Source of the DNA: an uncultured Oscillospiraceae bacterium
GTDB lineage: Bacteria > Bacillota_A > Clostridia > Oscillospirales > Oscillospiraceae
Length of the DNA stretch: 12,171 nucleotides
Assembly: GCA_944387755.1 (NCBI GenBank)
Contig: CALXGC010000147.1
Location: 1-12,171, forward strand
Reading direction: 5' to 3'
Position 1 is the first letter of the stretch. Every line of letters starts with the position of its first letter. Shown here in pieces: positions 5,562 to 12,171 of this stretch. The position numbers and the translations under genes were made by a program. The notes below the pieces were generated by a model that saw nothing but the letters and a program-made list of their open reading frames with translations, was not told the origin of the DNA and ran no database searches.

Positions 5562-6659
5562 TCAGCCGGGCAGCCAGTCCAGCAGCCGCCGGAGGAGGCC
5601 CCTGGGCTCCGCCGCGTCTCTGTGGATGGTCTCGCCGTACACCAGGGGGACCTCCCCCACCAGCGCGCCCTGGACGTATCCCCGCAGGGTCCCCACCCGC
5701 ACGCCGGCCTGGGTGGGGGCGGTCAGCCCTGTGAGGAGGCAGTCCGCCTCCAGCTCCAGCTGCTCCCCCGCCAGCAGGGGCCAGCGCAGGTCCGCCCCCG
5801 CCTGAATCGTGCCCATGGGAATCAGGCTCCCGGACACCGGGAGGGTATGCACCACGTCTCCCGCCCGGACCGCCGTCTCCAAGGTACAGGAGGCGAAGCC
5901 GTAGTCAAAGAGAGCGGCGTGGTCCGCCCAGTCGTCCGGGTCGTTGAGGGTGACGGCAATCAGCGTCATGCCGTCCCGCTCCGCCGCCGACACCAGGGTC
6001 CGCCCCGCCCGCTCCGTATAGCCGGTCTTCAGCCCCACGCACCCCTCGTACCGCCACAGGAGCTTGTTGTGGTTGGTAAACGTCCGGCCCTCCAGGGAGA
6101 TGGTCTTTGTGGCGGCTATCCGGGCCAGGGTCTCATTCTCCAGACAGGCCCGGGCCAGCCGGGCCATATCCTCCGCGGTGGAGTAGTGGTCCTTGTCGTT
6201 GAGGCCGCTGGGGTTGGCGAAGTGGGTGCGGGTCATCCCCAGCGCCGCCGCCTTCTCGTTCATGGCCGCCACAAAGGCCTCCACGCTCCCGCCGCAGAAG
6301 CGGGCCACCGCCAGGGCCGCGTCGTTTCCGGAGTGGAGCAGCAGGCCGTACAGCAGCGTCTCCAGCGCCAGCTCCTCGCCGGGCTTCAGGTAGAGGGCGG
6401 AGCCCTCCGTGCGGGTATCCGCCTCCTGGACCGTCACCCGCTCCTCCAGACTGTGTCCCGACTCCAGGGCGGTGAGGGCGGTCATCAGCTTGGTGACGCT
6501 GGCAATCAGCCGGGGCTCCTGGGCGTTGTGGGCATAGAGCACCCGCCCGCTGGAGGCCTCCATCAGAATGGCCGAGGACGCCGAGGTCCCCACCGCCTTC
6601 GCCGGCGGAATACAGGCCAGACACAGCAGCGCCGCCAGCGCGGCCGCAGCACGCTTCAA
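5562..6659 (-). CDS. Serine-type D-Ala-D-Ala carboxypeptidase (DacF/DacB-like, PBP5 family)
   Basis: Exported low-molecular-weight penicillin-binding protein that trims the terminal D-Ala of peptidoglycan stem peptides. The 365-residue product has a signal peptide (KR, then hydrophobic residues 4-17, cleavage probably after AKA at 20-22), the active-site SVTK at 54-57, SGN at 110-112 and KTG at 211-213. A PBP5 C-terminal domain (about 255-345) and a short amphipathic end, GLLRRLLDWL, may touch the membrane. The start is TTG at 6659: an in-frame stop lies two codons upstream and the next in-frame ATG (codon 33) would delete the signal peptide. It sits 80 nt after the ytfJ/gerW-like gene. Members in this context are often called DacF and linked to sporulation or general wall remodelling. 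Confidence 0.93.
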   Translation of the reverse strand: MKRAAAALAALLCLACIPPAKAVGTSASSAILMEASSGRVLYAHNAQEPRLIASVTKLMTALTALESGHSLEERVTVQEADTRTEGSALYLKPGEELALETLLYGLLLHSGNDAALAVARFCGGSVEAFVAAMNEKAAALGMTRTHFANPSGLNDKDHYSTAEDMARLARACLENETLARIAATKTISLEGRTFTNHNKLLWRYEGCVGLKTGYTERAGRTLVSAAERDGMTLIAVTLNDPDDWADHAALFDYGFASCTLETAVRAGDVVHTLPVSGSLIPMGTIQAGADLRWPLLAGEQLELEADCLLTGLTAPTQAGVRVGTLRGYVQGALVGEVPLVYGETIHRDAAEPRGLLRRLLDWLPG

Positions 6660-6668
6660 AGTTCATCG

Positions 6669-6674
6669 CCTCCC
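6669..6674 (-). promoter_or_regulatory. Ribosome binding site that decides the dacF-like TTG start
   Basis: GGGAGG on the minus strand lies 9 nt before the TTG at 6659 and only 2 nt before an out-of-frame ATG at 6666. The spacing therefore favours the TTG. The out-of-frame ATG opens a long reading frame with no recognisable protein. Confidence 0.7.
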
Positions 6675-6739
6675 TGTCGTTCTGTCAACAGGATGGCCTA
6701 AACTGCCCGGTTTCTTTCCAGGAAAGCGAAGGAAACCCC

Positions 6740-7150
6740 TCAGCCGTCTTCGCGGTTCTTTTTTTCCTGCTGCTTCTCCAGGAACGCTGTGATTTTGTCC
6801 ACCACCTCCGGGACGGTCTCAATCACCCGGTCCACCGTGGCGGTCCCCGGAGGGGGCACAGCCGGAAGGAGCTTGACGCTCTCCCCCCGGACAATCAGAA
6901 AGGCCACCGGGTCCATCCGGGCGCTGGCGCCGCTGCCGCCGCCGAAGTTGTTGTCCGCCTCCGCCTTCTGGTACTTGGTGGCGAAGTCGCTGCCGCCGCT
7001 GACAATGCCGAAGGACAGGCGGGACACGGGAATCAGGGTCACATCTCCCGCCTGGATGGGCGTGCCGATGAGGGTGTTGGCGTCCACCATCGTGCGGATT
7101 TTCTCCATGGCAGTGCTCATTAAGTCGTTGAGAGGGTGTTGCTTTTCCAT
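6740..7150 (-). CDS. YtfJ/GerW family sporulation protein
   Basis: A 136-residue protein of the YtfJ (GerW) family, which in Bacillus is needed for normal spore germination and is made in sporulating cells. Family features visible are the N-terminal helix with MEKIRTMVDANTLIGTPI at 15-32, the strand DVTLIPVSRLSFGIVSGG at 36-53, a glycine-rich FGGGSGASA at 69-77 and the PVAFLIV strand at 81-87. A charged C-terminal tail (FLEKQQEKKNRED) follows. It starts 3 nt after the DUF2953 gene, reproducing the Bacillus ytfI-ytfJ pair. The ribosome site is weak (AAAGG about 12 nt upstream), so coupling to the upstream gene is likely. Its placement in an operon with a strong vegetative promoter suggests expression outside sporulation too; that is inference. 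Confidence 0.92.
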   Translation of the reverse strand: MEKQHPLNDLMSTAMEKIRTMVDANTLIGTPIQAGDVTLIPVSRLSFGIVSGGSDFATKYQKAEADNNFGGGSGASARMDPVAFLIVRGESVKLLPAVPPPGTATVDRVIETVPEVVDKITAFLEKQQEKKNREDG

Positions 7151-7153
7151 TGT

Positions 7154-7780
7154 TCAGGCCGCCTTTCTCTGCCGCGCCTCCGCGGCTTTTTCTTGTCTGC
7201 GCACATCCAAAAAGATTTTCAGGCACCGGGGGCCGTACCGCAGCCCCAGCCACAGGAGCTGGCCCGCCGTCAGCGACAGGGCAACCTCCCCGTACAGGGC
7301 CGGCTCCGTGCGTGTAAAGTCCGGCTCCACATGGACCCTGCCGTCCCGGATACGGAGGGTCTGGGTCATCGGTCCCCAGACAGCCCCCGCCAGGGCGCTG
7401 ATCTGTCCGTACCGCAGCGCCGCCTCCGCCGGATCCGGCGCGCCCGCCATCACCTCCACCCGGAGCCGGTCCACCTGAAGCCGCCGCCAAAAGGCCCCCG
7501 CGCCCTCCCAGGCGGTGGGCAGCAGGCGCCGGACCAGCTGGAACATGCCGCCGGGGCTCAGGAGGGGCTTCTTCTCCGGCTTCTCCGCCGGCCTCTCTCC
7601 TCCGTCCCGCCGCTTCTTTGACTTTGGCTTTGGCTTCAGGGGAAACACTTTCCGCTCCGCCGGACCGATGCGAAGCCACACGCCGGCCGTCTGGGGGGTA
7701 TACGCCCCCCGCACCCCCAGCCGCACGCGGCTCAGCAGCGCCAGCGCGGCCAGCACAGCCAGCAGCACGATTCCTGTCAT
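7154..7780 (-). CDS. DUF2953 domain protein (YtfI-like)
   Basis: A 208-residue protein of unknown function. An N-terminal hydrophobic segment (about 2-16, IVLLAVLAALALL) suggests one membrane anchor. A lysine/proline-rich linker follows (about 49-73), then the DUF2953 core with AGAPDPAEAALRYGQISALAG at about 112-132 and a predicted hydrophobic stretch near 168-182. The C terminus is highly charged (DVRRQEKAAEARQRKAA). The ATG at 7780 overlaps the scpB stop as ATGA and has a GGAGG 7 nt upstream. The neighbour is the YtfJ/GerW homologue, as in Bacillus, so a joint role in sporulation or the cell envelope is plausible but untested. Confidence 0.85.
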   Translation of the reverse strand: MTGIVLLAVLAALALLSRVRLGVRGAYTPQTAGVWLRIGPAERKVFPLKPKPKSKKRRDGGERPAEKPEKKPLLSPGGMFQLVRRLLPTAWEGAGAFWRRLQVDRLRVEVMAGAPDPAEAALRYGQISALAGAVWGPMTQTLRIRDGRVHVEPDFTRTEPALYGEVALSLTAGQLLWLGLRYGPRCLKIFLDVRRQEKAAEARQRKAA

Positions 7781-8391
7781 GGGACCGCCTCCCCTCCGGA
7801 CTCCGGCGGGGGCTCTCCGCCCTCCCGGAGCTGCTCAATCCGTTTTTCCAGCGTCAGGGTCATCTGCTCCCCCTCCCGGCCGCTCTGGGGCAGCTCCGGG
7901 AGCTCCTCCAGGCTGCTCAGGCCGAAGGAGCGCAGAAACGCCTTGGTGGTGCGGTACAGAATCGGCCGGCCGGGCACAGCCAGGCGGCCGCTCTCTTCAA
8001 TCAGGCCCCGCTCCAGCAGCAGGCCCACCGTGTAGGAGCTGTCCACCCCGCGCACCTGGTCCACATAGGCCCTCGTCACCGGCTGGTAGTAGGCGATCAC
8101 GGCCAGCGCCTCCAGGGCCGGCTGCGACAGCCGGGCGGGCCGGCGGCTCTCCAGCGTCTTGCGCACATACTCCGCGTACTCCGGGGCGGAGCACATCTGA
8201 TAGCTGGCGTCCAGCCGCAGCAGGCGGACGCCCCGGCGCTCATAGCTGTACCGGTCGATCAGCCGCTGGGCTACGGCGTCCACCGTGGGCCGGTCGGACT
8301 CCAGGCTCAGGCACAGCCGCTCCACCCCCACCGGCTCTCCGGCGGCAAACAGGATAGCCTCCAGGGCCGCCTCCATCTCCTTCAGTTCCAC
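7777..8391 (-). CDS. scpB: Segregation and condensation protein B (ScpB)
   Basis: Winged-helix subunit of the SMC-ScpA-ScpB condensin that compacts and segregates the chromosome. The 204-residue product shows LEAILFAAGEPV at 10-21, LSQPALEALAVIAYYQPV at 88-105, the RGVDSS turn at 114-119 and GRPILYRTTKAFLRSFGL at 141-158, all typical of ScpB; a variable E/P-rich tail follows. I chose the GTG at 8391, which has AGGAGG at 8399-8404 (spacing 7). The ATG five codons later has GGAG directly abutting it and is a poor start. It overlaps the scpA end by 10 nt, indicating coupled synthesis of the two partners. Confidence 0.95.
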   Translation of the reverse strand: MELKEMEAALEAILFAAGEPVGVERLCLSLESDRPTVDAVAQRLIDRYSYERRGVRLLRLDASYQMCSAPEYAEYVRKTLESRRPARLSQPALEALAVIAYYQPVTRAYVDQVRGVDSSYTVGLLLERGLIEESGRLAVPGRPILYRTTKAFLRSFGLSSLEELPELPQSGREGEQMTLTLEKRIEQLREGGEPPPESGGEAVP

Positions 8392-9218
8392 GCTGTCCCC
8401 TCCTGCCCCTGCGGCTCGTCCGCCTCATGCTCCTCCCGGTCCGTCCCGTCCAGACCGCCGTCCATGCTGGCGACGGTGCAGTCCTCCGCCGTCCCGGCCA
8501 GGCGCAGCCGCCTGGCCCGGCACAGCTCCAGCACCGCCAAAAAGGTCGCCACAACCTCCGAGCGGCTCCGGCTTCCCCGGAACAGCGCCTGAAAGCGGGT
8601 CACGCCCAGGCGGAGCAGGCGGTTTAAAATCTCCAGGGCCTTCTCCGCCACCGGATAGGGCTCCCGGCCCACAATGCCCTGGAAGGCGGACACCGGCGGC
8701 GGGAGCCGGTTCCCGGACCGGGCCAGCACCGCCGTCATGGCCTTTTTCAGGTCCTCCTTCGGGTGGACATACCGGTAGGTCCGGTCCGGCTGGAACGCCT
8801 CCGGCTCCTTGGTGAGGAAGTCCTGGCCATAGCTGAACCGCCGGTCCAGCTCCGGGAGGACCTCCTTGATTTTCAGATAGCTCTCACTGCGCTGGTGGGC
8901 CTCCAGCGTGGCAATGAGCTGTTCCATCTCGCTGACGGCCTCCTCGTCGTGGATGGACAGGAGCATACGCGTCTTGATATAGACCAGGTGGGAGGCCATG
9001 GTGACAAACTCGCTGGCCACCTCCAGGTCCAGCTCCTTGCGCTGGCGCATCCACTCCAGATACTGGTCCAGAATCAGCGAAATCTGGATGTCCTTGATCT
9101 CCATTTTGTTTTTGCTCAGCAGGTGGAGAATCAGGTCCAGCGGACCCACAAAGTCCTCCAGGTCCTCGGCGCGGGCCTTCACCACATGCTCCAGGTGATA
9201 AATGGGACTGTCCAACAT
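8382..9218 (-). CDS. scpA: Segregation and condensation protein A (ScpA)
   Basis: Kleisin subunit that bridges the SMC heads and binds ScpB. The 278-residue product has the N-terminal SMC-binding domain with the hallmark FVGPLDLILHLLSKNKMEI at 23-41 and EFVTMASHLVYIKTRMLL at 70-87. A variable middle with the ScpB-binding region comes next, then a C-terminal winged helix around 192-240 (SEVVATFLAVLELCRARRLRL). An acidic, low-complexity tail of about 35 residues extends past the winged helix, making it longer than the usual 240-260 residues. The ATG at 9218 has a GGAGG 4 nt upstream. It follows the M50 protease gene after 28 nt. Confidence 0.96.
   Translation of the reverse strand: MLDSPIYHLEHVVKARAEDLEDFVGPLDLILHLLSKNKMEIKDIQISLILDQYLEWMRQRKELDLEVASEFVTMASHLVYIKTRMLLSIHDEEAVSEMEQLIATLEAHQRSESYLKIKEVLPELDRRFSYGQDFLTKEPEAFQPDRTYRYVHPKEDLKKAMTAVLARSGNRLPPPVSAFQGIVGREPYPVAEKALEILNRLLRLGVTRFQALFRGSRSRSEVVATFLAVLELCRARRLRLAGTAEDCTVASMDGGLDGTDREEHEADEPQGQEGTAWN
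8399..8404 (-). promoter_or_regulatory. Ribosome binding site that decides the scpB GTG start
   Basis: AGGAGG on the minus strand, 7 nt before the GTG at 8391 and inside the last codons of scpA. The alternative ATG at 8376 lacks a properly spaced site. Confidence 0.7.
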
Positions 9219-9233
9219 TTCGCCTCCAGGTCT

Positions 9234-9250
9234 CTGACGGCGGCCGTCAG
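9234..9250 (-). other. Small stem-loop over the M50 protease stop codon
   Basis: CTGACGG (9234-9240) and CCGTCAG (9244-9250) are perfect reverse complements around a 3-base loop, spanning the stop codon at 9247-9249 and ending just before the scpA ribosome site. There is no T-run, so it is not a terminator; a modest effect on coupling or mRNA decay is possible. Confidence 0.4.
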
Positions 9251-9933
9251 AAGAAGTAATAGCGCATCACAGAGAAGGGGAACTGCGTCATCCCGCACAG
9301 CAGCTGCGTCACCCACGCCATCGCCCGGTACAGCGGTCCGCTGAACGCCCCGAACCAGGCCAGCAGCACCACCGCCCCAATCAAAAAGCGCTCATAGCGG
9401 GCAATCCGCCGGCAGAGGGACTCCGGCAGCAGCAGCGCCGCCGCCCGCGAGCCGTCCAGGGGCGGAATGGGAATCAGGTTGAAGAGGCCCAGTCCCACGT
9501 TCAGGATGGCCATCTGACACAGAAACAGCAGCACATAGGCCGCAGCCGTGCTCTCCGGCGTCAGCCGGAGCAGCAGGGAGGCGGCCTTCAGAGACACCGC
9601 CGCCAGCAGAAAGTTAGAAGCCGGCCCCGCCAGGGCCGTAATGGCCATACCCAGCCTGGGATTCCGGAAATTCCGCGGGTTCACCGGCACCGGCTTGGCC
9701 CAGCCCACCCCCGCGGCGAGCAGCAGAAACAGTCCAATCCAGTCCACGTGGGCCAGGGGATTCAGCGTCAGCCGCCCATTGAGGCGGGCGGTGGGGTCCC
9801 CCAGGCGGTAGGCCGTCAGCCCGTGGGCCAGCTCATGGACGGTGAGGCAGATCAGACAGGCCGCGCCGCTCATAACAAACCGCAGCAGGCTTATCCAGTC
9901 CATATGGTGCAGTACTCCGGTCAACGCGCCCAT
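9247..9933 (-). CDS. Site-2 protease family membrane metalloprotease (peptidase M50)
   Basis: A 228-residue integral membrane zinc protease. The zinc motif HELAH is at 33-37 (E34 catalytic), GPASN at 103-107, and the third ligand lies in NLIPIPPLDG at 152-161 (D160). There are about five to six hydrophobic segments, near 17-32, 67-79, 97-118, 130-150 and 184-197. It lacks a PDZ domain and a C-terminal CBS domain, so it belongs to the compact YwhC-type group and not the RseP type; the substrate is unknown. A TTG two codons upstream is in frame, but I chose the ATG at 9933, which has GAGAGG about 10 nt upstream. It is the first gene of the operon that continues into scpAB. Confidence 0.92.
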   Translation of the reverse strand: MGALTGVLHHMDWISLLRFVMSGAACLICLTVHELAHGLTAYRLGDPTARLNGRLTLNPLAHVDWIGLFLLLAAGVGWAKPVPVNPRNFRNPRLGMAITALAGPASNFLLAAVSLKAASLLLRLTPESTAAAYVLLFLCQMAILNVGLGLFNLIPIPPLDGSRAAALLLPESLCRRIARYERFLIGAVVLLAWFGAFSGPLYRAMAWVTQLLCGMTQFPFSVMRYYFF

Positions 9934-9971
9934 AAGCAAATTTCCTCTCTTCCGGCGGCTTTGATGGCTCC

Positions 9972-10000
9972 ATTATAACAAGTTCTCTGGAGCTTGGCAA
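9972..10000 (-). promoter_or_regulatory. Strong sigma-A promoter of the M50-scpAB-ytfJ-dacF-rluB operon
   Basis: On the minus strand a -35 TTGCCA (9995-10000) and a consensus -10 TATAAT (9972-9977) are spaced by 17 bases. The predicted start is near 9965, leaving a leader of about 32 nt to the ATG at 9933. It begins 3 nt past the hairpin that follows engB, as expected for a new transcription unit. Confidence 0.85.
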
Positions 10001-10003
10001 GTG

Positions 10004-10041
10004 CGGCGCCCCCGGCCAGTCTCAAAAAGCCGGGGGCGCCG
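10004..10041 (-). terminator. GC-rich hairpin after engB, probable terminator
   Basis: The arms GGCGCCCCCGGC (10005-10016) and GCCGGGGGCGCC (10029-10040) are perfect reverse complements, extended by one more C-G pair, with a 12-base loop. It starts 2 nt after the engB stop codon. There is no T-run after the stem on the minus strand; instead the loop holds five T. It is a very stable structure at the end of the lon-engB unit, so a terminator without a U-tract or an mRNA-protecting 3' hairpin are both possible. Confidence 0.6.
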
Positions 10042-10043
10042 TC

Positions 10044-10637
10044 TCATTTTTCCGCGCAGGACAGGATAAAGCGGAGCAGCTCCTCCTTCCCCGTCCCCTT
10101 TTCGGCGGAGAAGGGAATCAGCAGGGTCTCCCCGCCCAGCTCCAGGGTGGTCCGGATGCGCTGGAGGTTCTCCTCTATCTCACTTTTCTTCAGCTTGTCC
10201 AGCTTGTTGGCCGCGACGGCCACGGGACAGCCCGCGTCCCGGTACCACTGGGCCATGGTGCAGTCGTCGGCGGTGGGCTTGTGCCGGGCGTCCACAACCA
10301 TAACGCCCAGGGTCATCTGGGACTGGTCGGCGAAGTAGGCCTCCATCAGCTTTCCCCACCGGTCCCGCTCCCCCTTGGACACCTTGGCATAGCCATAGCC
10401 GGGCAGGTCCACCAGATAGAACGCGCCGTCAATCCTGAAATAGTTGATGTGGGTGGTTTTGCCGGGGGCGGCCCCCACCCGGGCCAGGTTCTTCCGGTTT
10501 AAAAGCCGGTTGATCACCGACGACTTGCCCACATTGGAGCGGCCGGCGAAGGCCACCTGGGGCAGGCCGTCCCGGATAAAGTCCTTTGGGGAGGCGGCGG
10601 AGAGGACAAACTCCGCCTTTTGTAAATTGATTGCCAT
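10044..10637 (-). CDS. engB: Ribosome biogenesis GTP-binding protein YihA/YsxC (EngB)
   Basis: Essential TRAFAC GTPase that helps assemble the large ribosomal subunit. The 197-residue product has G1 GRSNVGKS at 32-39, a G2 threonine in GKTTHINYF at 59-67, G3 DLPG at 77-80 (followed by YGYAKV), G4 NKLD at 144-147 and G5 SAEK at 177-180. Length is typical. I chose the ATG at 10637, with GGGAGG at 10643-10648 and 5 nt spacing; an in-frame GTG five codons upstream would contain the ribosome site within its own codons. It starts 11 nt after the lon stop. The lon-engB order is widespread in Firmicutes. Confidence 0.96.
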   Translation of the reverse strand: MAINLQKAEFVLSAASPKDFIRDGLPQVAFAGRSNVGKSSVINRLLNRKNLARVGAAPGKTTHINYFRIDGAFYLVDLPGYGYAKVSKGERDRWGKLMEAYFADQSQMTLGVMVVDARHKPTADDCTMAQWYRDAGCPVAVAANKLDKLKKSEIEENLQRIRTTLELGGETLLIPFSAEKGTGKEELLRFILSCAEK

Positions 10638-10648
10638 AGGGTCCTCCC

Positions 10649-12171
10649 TCACTGGCGCAGGCGGGGGATCTCCCGGCTCTGGCCCTCCGGGAGGCCGCGC
10701 TCCAGGGCGCGGCCCCGCCCGGCGTCTCCGCCGGGGGTGCGGATGGCCTCGGAGAGCACCTGCTCCGCCTGGTCCACCAGCACGAACTGGAGGGCGCTGC
10801 GCACGGTCTGGTCAATCTCGTCCAGGTCCTTGGCGTTGTCGGCGGGGAGAATCACGGTTTTAATGCCGTTGCGCAGGGCCGCCATGGTCTTCTCCCGCAG
10901 CCCGCCGATGGGCAGCACCCGGCCCCGCAGCGTCACCTCGCCGGTCATGGCCAGTCCCCGCTTCACCGGCGCTCCGGTGAGGGCGGACACCATGGCGGTG
11001 GTGATGGCAATGCCGGCGGAGGGCCCGTCCTTGGGCACGGCCCCCTCCGGGAAGTGGACGTGGATGTCCTTCTCCTTATAAAAGTCGGCGGGAATGCCCA
11101 GGCGGTCCGCCTGGCTGCGGATGAAGCTCAGGGCGGCGTGGGCGGACTCCTTCATCACGTCCCCCAGGTTGCCGGTGAGCTCAATCTTGCCGGAGCCGGG
11201 GACCACGTTGACCTCCACCTCCAGCAGCTCGCCGCCCACGGAGGTCCAGGCCAGGCCGTTGACCACGCCGACCCGCTCCTCCAGCACCTGGCGCTCCGGG
11301 TAATACCGGGGCGCGCCCAGCAGCTCCTTCAAGTCCTTGTCCGTCACCTTCACCTGGCCGGTTCCCTCGCCGGACACTATGCGCATGGCCGCCTTCCGGC
11401 ACAGGGAGGCAATCTGGCGCTCCAGCACGCGCACGCCGGACTCTCTGGTGTAGGAGACAATCATTTCCCGGATGGCCCCGTCGGACACCTTCAGCTGGTT
11501 CTTCTCCAGGCCGTGGCGCTTCATCTCCTTGGGCAGCAGGTAGCGCTTGGCAATCTGCAATTTTTCCTCGTCGGTATAGCTGGGCAGCTCGATGACCTCC
11601 ATCCGGTCCAGCAGGGGGCGGGGGATGGTCTCCGTGGTGTTGGCCGTGGTAATAAACAGCACGTCGGACAGGTCGAAGGGCACCTCCAGGAAGTTGTCCC
11701 GGAAGGCGCTGTTCTGTTCCGCGTCCAGCACCTCCAGCAGGGCGGAGGCCGGGTCGCCCCGGTGGTCGCGGCCCAGCTTATCAATCTCGTCCAGCAGAAT
11801 CAGGGGGTTGCAGCTCCCCGCCTGGTTGATGGCGGCGATAATCCGGCCGGGCATGGAGCCCACATAGGTCTTGCGGTGGCCGCGGATCTCCGCCTCGTCG
11901 CTGACGCCGCCCAGGGAGATGCGGGCCAGCTTCCGGTTCATGGCCCGGGCCACCGACATGGCCACAGAGGTCTTGCCCACGCCGGGGGGGCCCACCAGGC
12001 AGATCACCTGCCCCTTCAGGTCCGGGGCAAGCTGCTTGACGGCGATGAACTCCAGAATGCGCTCCTTCACCTTCTCCAGGCCGAAGTGGTCGTGGTCCAG
12101 GGCCTTCCGGGCAGCCTCCACGCTCACCCGCTCGCGGGTCTTTTTGCCCCAGGGGAGCTCCAGGCACACGT
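10649..12171 (-). CDS. lon: ATP-dependent protease La (Lon), 5' end outside window
   Basis: Cytosolic AAA+ protease that unfolds and degrades damaged and regulatory proteins. The 507 readable residues begin in the helical region just before the ATPase domain (LPWGKKT). Counting the first full valine codon as 1, Walker A GPPGVGKT is at 60-67, Walker B LILLDEID at 123-130, sensor-1 asparagine N177 and the sensor-2 segment GVRVLER at 245-251. The proteolytic domain carries PKDGPSAG at 379-386 (catalytic S384) and REK (catalytic K427). The N-terminal substrate-binding domain, about 280 residues, lies outside the window. After the usual end of the fold (EQVLSEAI) there is an arginine/glycine-rich tail of about 31 residues ending EIPRLRQ, longer than the short tails of Escherichia and Bacillus Lon. 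Confidence 0.97.
   Translation of the reverse strand, partial: VCLELPWGKKTRERVSVEAARKALDHDHFGLEKVKERILEFIAVKQLAPDLKGQVICLVGPPGVGKTSVAMSVARAMNRKLARISLGGVSDEAEIRGHRKTYVGSMPGRIIAAINQAGSCNPLILLDEIDKLGRDHRGDPASALLEVLDAEQNSAFRDNFLEVPFDLSDVLFITTANTTETIPRPLLDRMEVIELPSYTDEEKLQIAKRYLLPKEMKRHGLEKNQLKVSDGAIREMIVSYTRESGVRVLERQIASLCRKAAMRIVSGEGTGQVKVTDKDLKELLGAPRYYPERQVLEERVGVVNGLAWTSVGGELLEVEVNVVPGSGKIELTGNLGDVMKESAHAALSFIRSQADRLGIPADFYKEKDIHVHFPEGAVPKDGPSAGIAITTAMVSALTGAPVKRGLAMTGEVTLRGRVLPIGGLREKTMAALRNGIKTVILPADNAKDLDEIDQTVRSALQFVLVDQAEQVLSEAIRTPGGDAGRGRALERGLPEGQSREIPRLRQ

Noticed and set aside
6133..6666. Minus-strand frame starting at the ATG next to the carboxypeptidase start
   Set aside because: It overlaps the carboxypeptidase in another frame, is G/A/R-rich with no family match, and its ATG is only 2 nt from the ribosome site.
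6683..6688. TTGACA on the minus strand before the carboxypeptidase gene
   Set aside because: No -10-like hexamer occurs 16-18 bases downstream; the position where it would be is the ribosome site and start codon.
5622..6701. 359-codon open frame on the plus strand
   Set aside because: Fully antisense to the carboxypeptidase gene, whose three active-site motifs are intact; composition is antisense-like.
6709..6737. GGTTTC...GAAACC inverted repeat after the ytfJ-like gene
   Set aside because: Only six pairs at the base with a large loop and no T-run; too weak to call a terminator.
1..12171. Defence island, CRISPR array, mobile element, tRNA or rRNA
   Set aside because: No spaced repeats, transposase or integrase reading frames, tRNA-like cloverleaf or rRNA sequence were recognised on either strand; the gene content is conserved housekeeping.

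Overview
The window reads as a chromosomal housekeeping stretch from a GC-rich (about two-thirds G+C by eye), endospore-lineage Clostridia bacterium. A member of the Oscillospiraceae (Flavonifractor/Lawsonibacter-like) is the best guess, from codon bias, gene order and the presence of a YtfJ/GerW sporulation protein. All thirteen genes lie on the minus strand, so transcription runs from high to low coordinates. No tRNA, rRNA, CRISPR array, insertion sequence or phage gene was seen. No gene-free stretch exceeds 140 bases.

Right block (12171 to 10004): the 3' part of lon (ATP-dependent protease, 5' end outside the window) is followed after 11 nt by engB/ysxC, a ribosome-assembly GTPase. The block ends in a GC-rich hairpin.

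Middle block (10000 to 4747): a near-consensus sigma-A promoter (TTGCCA-17-TATAAT) precedes a tight operon. It encodes an M50 site-2-type membrane protease, ScpA, ScpB, a DUF2953 protein (YtfI-like), a YtfJ/GerW family protein, a D-Ala-D-Ala carboxypeptidase (DacF-like) and an RluB-type pseudouridine synthase. It closes with an imperfect long hairpin plus T7 terminator. The operon links chromosome segregation (SMC-ScpAB), cell-wall trimming, sporulation and rRNA modification.

Left block (4758 to 1): a second promoter (TTGCAT-17-TATCAT) overlaps that terminator and is followed by a GC-rich 5'-UTR hairpin. The genes are a MurR/RpiR-family regulator, an HI0933/BaiN-type flavoprotein, a KptA/Tpt1 RNA 2'-phosphotransferase, cytidylate kinase (cmk), a PlsC-type acyltransferase and IspH, which runs off the left edge. 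cmk, plsC and ispH overlap by ATGA junctions. An AT-rich 12-bp palindrome sits in the only larger gap of this block, between kptA and cmk.

I did not find a convincing new defence or mobile system. The points most worth a second look are the terminator/dyad/promoter overlap before the RpiR gene, the AT-rich palindrome after kptA, KptA itself in a core-metabolism operon, and the unassigned RpiR-flavoprotein pair.
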